A stretch of DNA of 11,256 nucleotides from Afipia sp. GTDB lineage: Bacteria; Pseudomonadota; Alphaproteobacteria; Rhizobiales; Xanthobacteraceae. A program made the position numbers and the translations under genes. Positions 6,736-11,256 of the stretch are shown one piece after another. Numbering within the stretch: position 1 is the stretch's first letter; the number at the start of each line of letters is the position of its first letter. Under the pieces are notes generated by a model. It was not told the origin of the DNA, did not search any database, and saw only the letters and a list, made by a program, of their open reading frames with translations. The stretch is taken from assembly GCA_020056155.1 (NCBI GenBank), contig JAGVII010000431.1:1-11256 (forward strand), in the 5' to 3' direction.

Positions 6736-7326
6736 TCATCGCGCGCGCTCAAGCAACTGATAGGCCAGATGCGCCTTCACCGTCGGCCATTCCGGCGCGA
6801 TGATGCTGTACACCACGGTGTCGCGCAGCGTGCCGTTCGGCGCGACCTGATGGCTGCGCAGGATGCCGTCGAGCTTGGCTCCTAACCGCTCGATGCCACG
6901 CCGCGACTGGTGATTGAAAAAGTGCGTGCGGAATTCCACCGCGATGCAGTTCAGCTTTTCGAACGCATGGGTGAGCAGCAACAGCTTGCATTGGGTGTTG
7001 AGCGGCGTGCGCTGGACGCGCTGCGCATACCAGGTCGAACCGATCTCGACGCGCCGGTTGGCGGCATCGACATTCATGTAGGTCGTCATGCCGGCGATCC
7101 TGCCGCCGGCATCCTTCACCGCGAACGGCAGCATCGAGCCCGCGTCCTGCAAACCGAGACGCCGCTCGATCTCGGCCTGCATGGTCTCCGGCGACGGGAT
7201 CGACGTGTACCAGAGCTTCCACAGCTCGCCGTCCTTCACCGCCTCGACGAGAGCATCCTTGTGATCCCGCGACAGCGGCTCGAGCTGTGCGTAAGGGCCG
7301 TTGAGCGTGATGGGAGAAAGCCACAT
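6736..7326 (-). CDS. GNAT family N-acetyltransferase (RimL-like)
   Basis: A 196-residue GNAT protein of the RimJ/RimL-type group, transferring acetyl from acetyl-CoA to an amine of an unknown acceptor. Visible family marks are RVEIGSTWYAQRVQRTPLN (92-110, the strand and pyrophosphate-loop region), the helix TQCKLLLLTHAFEKLN (111-126), FRTHFFNHQSRRGIERLGAK (132-151) and the C-terminal segment LRDTVVYSIIAPEWPTVK (167-184). The CoA loop is degenerate compared with the classic Q/RxxGxG/A pattern, which is usual for this subgroup. AAGGA lies 9 nt before the start codon. The gene follows the SMP-30 gene on the same strand, but palindromic repeat E fills the spacer and repeat D follows the stop codon, so it is framed by two inverted, closely similar repeat arms. 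Confidence 0.93.
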   Translation of the reverse strand: MWLSPITLNGPYAQLEPLSRDHKDALVEAVKDGELWKLWYTSIPSPETMQAEIERRLGLQDAGSMLPFAVKDAGGRIAGMTTYMNVDAANRRVEIGSTWYAQRVQRTPLNTQCKLLLLTHAFEKLNCIAVEFRTHFFNHQSRRGIERLGAKLDGILRSHQVAPNGTLRDTVVYSIIAPEWPTVKAHLAYQLLERAR

Positions 7327-7354
7327 CGATACTTGTCCTTCCCGTTAATCTCAC

Positions 7355-7479
7355 CGTCATTGCGAGGAGCCCTTGCGACGAAGCAATCCAGCCTTTGCTT
7401 ATGCAAAACCAGACTGGATTGCTTCGTGGAGCCTGTCATCGGGCGGCGCTCTGCGCCGACCCGTTGGCTCGCAATGACG
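7355..7479 (+). repeat. Palindromic repeat, copy E (with extra hairpin)
   Basis: The long arm 7355-7391 has the 13-nt variant middle block GAGCCCTTGCGAC. The other arm begins with CTGGATTGCTTC and ends with CTCGCAATGACG at 7479, but its middle block is about 42 nt instead of 6. That block can fold into a side hairpin (GGCGC, loop TCT, GCGCC). The element lies 8 nt after the SMP-30 stop codon and 28 nt before the acetyltransferase start. Confidence 0.93.
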
Positions 7480-7487
7480 GACAGCCC

Positions 7488-8420
7488 TTACTTATTCAGA
7501 AAATTCAGCGGCAGGCCGCCGCGCGGCCAGTCCATCGCCACCAGTTCGCCCTTGCCGGACAGCGTGATGTAGGCGGTCTTCAGTTCAGGCCCGCCGAACG
7601 CGATGTTGGTGGTGACGTTGTCGCCGGTCGGCACCTGCTCGACCAGCTTGCCGTCGGGCGCGATCACCGAGATGCAGCCCGAGATCAGCGTCGCGACACA
7701 GACATTGCCCGAGGCTTCGACGCCGAGCGAGTCGAACATCTGGTAGCCGCCAAGGCCAGCAATCGGCTTGCCCATCTCGCCGCGATAGATCACCGGACCC
7801 TGCTTGATCTCGCCGGGATTGCCGATGTCGAACGCCCACAGCCGCGCGGTCGGAGTCTCCGCGACATAGACGGTCTTCTCGTCCGGCGAAAGGCCGACGC
7901 CGTTGGCGGGCAGCAGCGGATGCACCGCCTCGATCAGTTCGGTGGCGTTCGGCTTCATGTAGTAGAGCGCGCCGACATCCATGTCGCGGGCGCGGCGCTT
8001 GCCGAGATCCGTGAACCAGAGCCCGCCCTGCCTGTCGAACACCAGATCGTTCGGCCCCTTCAGCGGATGTTCGCCGCAATGGGTGAACAGCGTCTCGATC
8101 TTGCCGTTGGAGAGATCGACGCGCTGCAGCGAGCCGCCGATATACTCAGACGGACGCGGCGCGCCTGGCATCATCGCGCCACGCGGACCCGGCGCCCACG
8201 AGAAGCCGCCGTTGTTGCAGAGGTACATCTTGCCGTCCGGTCCCAGCGCCGCGCCGTTCGGGCCGCCGGGAATCTTCGCGATGATCTCCTTGCGCCCGTC
8301 GGGATAAACGCGGGTCAGTGTCTGGCGGCGGATTTCCACCAGCACCACCGAGCCATCGGGCATCACCACCGGCCCTTCTGGAAATTCGAGACCGGTTGCG
8401 ATGACGCGGACGTTTGACAT
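7488..8420 (-). CDS. SMP-30/gluconolactonase-family protein
   Basis: A 310-residue six-bladed beta-propeller of the SMP-30/gluconolactonase/LRE-like group; members are metal-dependent lactonases that open sugar lactones in the cytoplasm or periplasm. No signal peptide is visible here. Metal-site residues can be placed by motif: Glu15 (EFPEGP), Asn173 (PANGVGLSPDEKTVYVAET, 171-189) and Asp230 (YQMFDSLGVEASGN, 226-239). GPNDLVFDRQGGLWFTD (122-138) is the usual substrate-side blade. A strong GGGAGG (8425-8430) lies just before the ATG. It follows the ketimine-reductase family gene on the same strand with a 202-nt spacer that contains a REP-like doublet. Substrate cannot be inferred; a sugar-acid lactone is the family default. 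Confidence 0.93.
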   Translation of the reverse strand: MSNVRVIATGLEFPEGPVVMPDGSVVLVEIRRQTLTRVYPDGRKEIIAKIPGGPNGAALGPDGKMYLCNNGGFSWAPGPRGAMMPGAPRPSEYIGGSLQRVDLSNGKIETLFTHCGEHPLKGPNDLVFDRQGGLWFTDLGKRRARDMDVGALYYMKPNATELIEAVHPLLPANGVGLSPDEKTVYVAETPTARLWAFDIGNPGEIKQGPVIYRGEMGKPIAGLGGYQMFDSLGVEASGNVCVATLISGCISVIAPDGKLVEQVPTGDNVTTNIAFGGPELKTAYITLSGKGELVAMDWPRGGLPLNFLNK

Positions 8421-8529
8421 GAGACCTCCCGATCAGTGTTTTTGATTTTTGACGCGCGAAACCTATCGTGTGGTTTTGCGAATGACCAGTGCCGGGGCGC
8501 AGGGCTGGCGTGTCGCCGTCATCACTTGA

Positions 8530-8617
8530 TGTCATCACCGGGCTTGTCCCGGTGATCCCGACCGACCGGTCACAGTGCCCGCCTGATCGAGATGGCCGGG
8601 ACAAGCCCGGCCATGAC
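8530..8617. repeat. REP-like doublet with complementary hairpin loops
   Basis: Two small hairpins of 9 bp each: ATCACCGGG/CCCGGTGAT with loop CTTGT (8534-8556) and ATGGCCGGG/CCCGGCCAT with loop ACAAG (8592-8614). The loops are complementary, and the 15-nt cores (CCGGGCTTGTCCCGG and CCGGGACAAGCCCGG) can instead pair into one long hairpin with the outer TGTCAT/ATGACA. It lies directly after the stop codon (8623) of the ketimine-reductase family gene, where it may terminate or protect the transcript. Confidence 0.9.
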
Positions 8618-8622
8618 AAACT

Positions 8623-9579
8623 CTAGGATCGGCTGAAATCCCTCCACACCAGTCCGGCCGCGGCGATGTCCGACAGCGCGTTGCCGACCGCCTTGAACAC
8701 CGTGATCTCGCGGTCGCTTCCCCGGCCCTTGCGCTCGCCGCGGCAAAGTTCGGCCAGCGAACCAGCCAGATCGTCCGCCGCAAGAATGCCGTTGCGGATG
8801 GGATCGAGCAGTTCGCCGGATTCCTTCAGCGCATCGTAGGTGTCGACATAGATGCGCCCGCGCCGGAACACCTCGTCGTCGGCCTCGCGCATGAACGGCG
8901 TGAAACTGCCGATCAGATCGAGATGCGTGCCCGGCTTCAGCCACGCGCCCTTGATGATCGGCCGTTCCGCAAGCGTGGCGCAACTGACGATATCCGCCTC
9001 GCCCACCGCGCGCTCAAGATCGGCCGCAACATAAGCGTCGATACCTTTGGCGCGCAGGTCGAACACCAGCCGCGCTGCGCCCGCCTCGTTGACATTCCAC
9101 ACCGCGACCTTGTCGATCGGCCGCACCGCGCGGAACGCATCCGCCGTGAGGCTGGCGATCCGGCCCGAACCGGCAATCAGCAGCTTCCGTGCATCCTCGC
9201 GGGCGAGGAACGCAGCGCCGAGCGCCGCGATGCCCGCCGTGCGCCGCGAGGTGATCTCGTTGCCGTCGATCAGCGCCACATGCTGGCCGGTGTCGCCGTC
9301 GCACAGCAGGTAACTGGAAAACAGCCCCGGTAGCGCGCGTCTGCCGTTCTCCGGAAAGATCGTGACGATCTTGATGCCGACAAACGCACGCTGCCACGCC
9401 GGCATGATCAGAATGGTCGCGGTGGAGCCGTCCGGCTGCGGCATGAAGTGATGGTGCCGCAGCGGCACATCCGCACCCTTAGTAAAGGCCTCGCGCAGCG
9501 CCGGGATCAGCCGGTCGAACGGCAGGCTGGCGCGGGTGCGCGCGGCGTCGATGACGATGGGGGAAGGGGTCGTGTTCAT
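8623..9579 (-). CDS. Ornithine cyclodeaminase / mu-crystallin family NAD(P)H-dependent reductase
   Basis: A 318-residue protein of the ornithine cyclodeaminase/mu-crystallin family. Lys70 (VGIKIVTIFPEN) and Arg113 (EITSRRTAG, 108-116) match the substrate carboxylate site. The Rossmann fold starts at LLIAGSGRIASL (133-144), GSGRIA being the nucleotide-binding loop, and ITVFKAVGNALSDIAAA (292-308) is the closing family signature. In place of the GADxPGK loop of true ornithine cyclodeaminases it has IGSFTPFMREADDE (223-236), which is closer to delta-1-pyrroline-2-carboxylate (ketimine) reductases of the LhpI type. A cyclic ketimine reductase is therefore the better guess, with Phe at a position I would expect to be polar. 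The start at 9579 has GGAG 5 nt upstream; the longer frame to 9624 is translated repeat F. The SMP-30 gene follows and a GIY-YIG gene precedes on the same strand. Confidence 0.92.
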   Translation of the reverse strand: MNTTPSPIVIDAARTRASLPFDRLIPALREAFTKGADVPLRHHHFMPQPDGSTATILIMPAWQRAFVGIKIVTIFPENGRRALPGLFSSYLLCDGDTGQHVALIDGNEITSRRTAGIAALGAAFLAREDARKLLIAGSGRIASLTADAFRAVRPIDKVAVWNVNEAGAARLVFDLRAKGIDAYVAADLERAVGEADIVSCATLAERPIIKGAWLKPGTHLDLIGSFTPFMREADDEVFRRGRIYVDTYDALKESGELLDPIRNGILAADDLAGSLAELCRGERKGRGSDREITVFKAVGNALSDIAAAGLVWRDFSRS

Positions 9580-9593
9580 GATCGCTCCATAAG

Positions 9594-9673
9594 CGTCATT
9601 GCGAGGAGCGCAGCGACGAAGCAATCCAGCTCATTTTGCTGCCCTGGATTGCTTCGCTTCGCTCGCAATGACG
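9594..9673 (+). repeat. Palindromic repeat, copy F (overlaps a gene end)
   Basis: Same plan and orientation as copy A: long arm 9594-9629 (12+12+12), loop of 14 nt, short arm 9644-9673 (12+6+12). It ends 14 nt before the start codon of the ketimine-reductase family gene. On the other side it runs into the GIY-YIG gene, whose last 13 codons and stop codon lie within it. Confidence 0.95.
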
Positions 9674-10014
9674 AAGGCTTGCGTCCGCACCGCATCCATC
9701 AGCTTCTTCCGGAACGCGCGGTCGCGCTTGAGATGCCACTCGCGGCTCATGGCTTCATTCCGTGTCGTAAACGGCTCGGTGTGCAGCAGCGTCCAGGCCC
9801 GCCCGCGGGTCGAGCGCGCGCCGGTGCCGGCATTATGCTTTTCCAGCCGTTGCGTCACATCGTTGGTCCAGCCGACGTAGGACAGATAGCGGCCCTTGTG
9901 GAAGCTGCCCAGCACATAGACGAACGCGACGGGTTTGGATTTTGCGGCGCGCGGCTTTGGTTCCGCAGCGCGCGGCTTTGATTTCGCTGCGCGAGGCTTG
10001 ACCGGCGCACGCAT
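9631..10014 (-). CDS. GIY-YIG family nuclease with basic repeat tail
   Basis: A 127-residue GIY-YIG protein, closer to the YhbQ/SLX1-like group than the first one in this window. The domain begins at FVYVLGSF (31-38; GIY-like VYV) and continues with SYVGWTNDVTQRLEKHN (45-61), which holds the YIG-like YVG and probable Arg56. GARSTRGRAWTLLHTEPF (65-82) and the helix EAMSREWHLKRD (87-98) with probable catalytic Glu92 follow. The first 28 residues are a basic tail made of near-repeats of PRAAKSKP/PRAAEPKP, plausible for nucleic-acid binding. The last 13 residues (VIASEAKQSRAAK) are encoded by palindromic repeat F, so the original C-terminus was probably replaced. The ATG at 10014 overlaps the stop codon of the gene before it (TGATG), suggesting translational coupling; a GTG at 10017 is also possible. 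Confidence 0.85.
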   Translation of the reverse strand: MRAPVKPRAAKSKPRAAEPKPRAAKSKPVAFVYVLGSFHKGRYLSYVGWTNDVTQRLEKHNAGTGARSTRGRAWTLLHTEPFTTRNEAMSREWHLKRDRAFRKKLMDAVRTQAFVIASEAKQSRAAK

Positions 10015-10376
10015 CACTTCGCGGCGGGCGCCTTCGGCGCATCCTTTGACGAATCCTTGGCCGCCCCATTCGGCTTGCCCAGCGCCTGCACCTGCCCCTG
10101 CAACTGCGCGACGGTGTTCTGCAGACCGATCACCGCTGCTTTCAGGGCATCGATCTGCCGGTTGGCGGCGTCGATCTTCTGCTGGCTCTCCAGCGACGCC
10201 TTGGTCAGCGACGACTTCAGGAAGTTGACGTTGCTTTGCAGGCAGCCGGTGCGCCGCTCCATGGTCTTCTCGGCGGTGCAGATCTCGATGCCGGGCACGT
10301 CCTGCGCCATCGCGCCATACGGCATCAGCGTCAGCGTCAGCGTCAGCGTCGCCGCGATCATCACCCGTTTCATCAT
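10014..10376 (-). CDS. Secreted coiled-coil protein of unknown function
   Basis: A 120-residue protein that I do not recognise. Residues 1-24 look like a Sec signal peptide: MMKR, a hydrophobic core containing TLTLTLTL, and AMA before the likely cut at Gln25. The mature part has two Cys (33 and 45) in VPGIEICTAEKTMERRTGC that could form a disulfide. A heptad-like coiled coil follows (about 59-99, LESQQKIDAANRQIDALKAA and on), with a Lys/Ala/Pro-rich tail to the end (101-120). A periplasmic oligomeric protein is a reasonable inference. The ATG at 10376 is chosen because GAGGAGG (10383-10389) lies 6 nt upstream; a longer frame to 10466 has no such site. The gene overlaps the GIY-YIG gene by one base (TGATG) and is the first gene of that minus-strand group. 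Confidence 0.75.
   Translation of the reverse strand: MMKRVMIAATLTLTLTLMPYGAMAQDVPGIEICTAEKTMERRTGCLQSNVNFLKSSLTKASLESQQKIDAANRQIDALKAAVIGLQNTVAQLQGQVQALGKPNGAAKDSSKDAPKAPAAK
10325..10348. repeat. Hexanucleotide tandem repeat inside signal peptide
   Basis: Four perfect copies of TCAGCG on the plus strand. On the coding strand they encode the alternating Thr-Leu run in the hydrophobic core of the predicted signal peptide. Because the unit is six bases, changes in copy number would keep the frame and only lengthen or shorten the core. Confidence 0.9.
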
Positions 10377-10677
10377 GTCCAGCCTCCTCAAAGCCTCATC
10401 GCATCGTGCATGTTTCCGCGCGTTGCGCGCAAACTGTCTCAGAACGTAACGGACATCATGACGCAAACGTTGCCCGATCTTAAGATTTGGAACGCGGGTG
10501 GAACGAAACGCGCCCGAATCAGCGATTCATACCATGCTAGCCAGACGAGGGACCGACATCTTGTGCCGTATGCGCGCGGCGCGTCCACATCATGCATTGC
10601 GAGGGTTGCGCGGATCGATCGAAACGTCGAAAACAGGCGTCAATCGTTAACGCGCCCCAAAGAGAGCGAAGCCCGCA
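10377..10677. other. Divergent intergenic region
   Basis: 301 nt between two divergent starts, so it should hold the promoters of both the secreted coiled-coil gene and the aldolase-family gene. I see a perfect 10-bp palindrome ATCTTAAGAT at 10477-10486 that could be an operator, and two GGAAC boxes near 10489 and 10500 without a matching CGTT at the spacing of an EcfG promoter. I can assign no promoter with confidence. Confidence 0.5.
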
Positions 10678-11256
10678 ATGACCGAACTGCACGGTGTGTT
10701 TCCCTACCTCGTCTCGCCGACCACGGCCGATGGCCGCATCAGGACCGACGTGCTCGGCAAGCTCTGCGACGACATGATCAAGGCAGGAGTTCACGGGGTG
10801 ACGCCGCTCGGCTCGACCGGCGAGTTCGCCTATCTCAGCCGCGAGCAGCGCACCGCCGTGGTGACGGCGACTGTGGAGGCCACCGCGAAGCGCGTGCCGG
10901 TGATCGCGGGCGTCGCGTCGACATCGACGGCGGACGCGGTGGCGCAGGCGAAGGCCTATCAGGCGCTCGGCGCCGACGGCATTCTCGCCATTCTCGAAGC
11001 CTATTTCCCGGTGAAGGACGCGCAGGTCGAGGCGTATTTCCGCGCCATCGCGGACGCGGTCGACATTCCGGTGGTGATCTACACCAATCCGAACTTCCAG
11101 CGCTCGGACCTCACCCTCGACGTGATCGCACGCCTCGCCGAGCATCCGCGCATCCAGTACATCAAGGATGCCTCGAACAACACCGGCCGCCTGCTCTCGA
11201 TCATCAATCGTTGCGGCGACAAGATGCGCGTGTTCGCGGCATCGGCGCATATTCCG
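10678..11256 (+). CDS. DapA / N-acetylneuraminate lyase family aldolase (cut by window end)
   Basis: The first 193 codons of a class I aldolase or dehydratase with a TIM barrel, of the dihydrodipicolinate synthase / N-acetylneuraminate lyase family. Diagnostic positions are [16 protein letters not shown] (6-21), the carboxylate-binding loop TPLGSTGEF (42-50), Tyr135 in [10 protein letters not shown] (131-140) and the Schiff-base Lys163 in [14 protein letters not shown] (159-172). All are intact. About 100 C-terminal residues lie outside the window. Members include DapA, sugar-acid dehydratases and hydroxyproline-pathway deaminases; the visible half does not decide among them. A biosynthetic DapA seems less likely given neighbours of catabolic type (ketimine reductase family, SMP-30 family), but that is inference. 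The ribosome binding site is weak (AGAGAGCGAAG). Confidence 0.92.
   Translation, partial: MTELHGVFPYLVSPTTADGRIRTDVLGKLCDDMIKAGVHGVTPLGSTGEFAYLSREQRTAVVTATVEATAKRVPVIAGVASTSTADAVAQAKAYQALGADGILAILEAYFPVKDAQVEAYFRAIADAVDIPVVIYTNPNFQRSDLTLDVIARLAEHPRIQYIKDASNNTGRLLSIINRCGDKMRVFAASAHIP

Noticed and set aside
7395..8417. Long plus-strand open frame of 340 codons
   Set aside because: Antisense shadow of the SMP-30 gene, starting inside repeat E; no recognisable domain.
610..9673. CRISPR array
   Set aside because: The repeats are inverted hairpins in both orientations, hundreds to thousands of bases apart, with genes between them and no regular spacers.
10537..11250. Minus-strand open frame of 237 codons
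   Set aside because: Antisense of the DapA-family gene, whose catalytic motifs are all present on the plus strand.

Overview
The window is high-GC DNA of the kind found in Alphaproteobacteria, most likely the Bradyrhizobium / Rhodopseudomonas / Afipia / Nitrobacter group. I infer this from the protein flavours (a rhizobial-style cyclase-hydrolase fusion, a CoxE-like VWA protein with a MoxR ATPase, a GlsB/YeaQ membrane protein) and from short palindromic repeats of the type common in that group. It reads as chromosomal: I see no transposase, integrase, phage gene, tRNA, rRNA or CRISPR array. Fourteen protein genes are supported, two of them cut by the window ends.

Left part (1-1712): two rhodanese-type sulfurtransferase genes lie head-to-tail on the minus strand (a one-domain rhodanese, then sseA, which runs off the left end). 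Next, on the plus strand, is a small GIY-YIG nuclease gene placed between two palindromic repeats. Centre-left (1738-4852): a minus-strand VWA (CoxE-like) gene and a plus-strand MoxR AAA+ ATPase gene form a probable chaperone pair. A complex non-coding stretch with two unusual bulged hairpins and a small GlsB-type membrane protein gene with a clear terminator separate them. Centre (4853-6422): a large fusion of a class III nucleotide cyclase with an alpha/beta hydrolase, then a tiny one-helix membrane protein gene on the other strand.

Right part (6736-10376, all minus strand): in transcription order, a secreted coiled-coil protein, a second GIY-YIG nuclease (TGATG overlap with the gene before it), an ornithine-cyclodeaminase/ketimine-reductase family enzyme, an SMP-30/gluconolactonase-type enzyme, and a GNAT acetyltransferase. 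The divergent gene at the right end is a DapA/N-acetylneuraminate-lyase family aldolase, cut by the window end. The reductase, SMP-30 protein and aldolase would suit a small catabolic set for amino acids or sugar acids, but no substrate can be read from the sequence.

The most distinctive thing here is repeat structure. One palindromic family occurs six times (A to F) with a strict modular plan: two 12-bp stem blocks separated by an asymmetric internal loop of about 6 against 12-13 nt. Several copies fill almost the whole spacer between the stop codon of one gene and the ribosome binding site of the next, so they should be transcribed as part of the mRNA. One supplies the last 13 codons of a GIY-YIG nuclease gene. 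Two that flank the acetyltransferase gene carry a shared variant arm. Both GIY-YIG genes touch copies of this family, which raises the untested idea of a nuclease-repeat partnership. Two further inverted-repeat families, and a pair of hairpins with the same geometry but different sequence, complete the picture.
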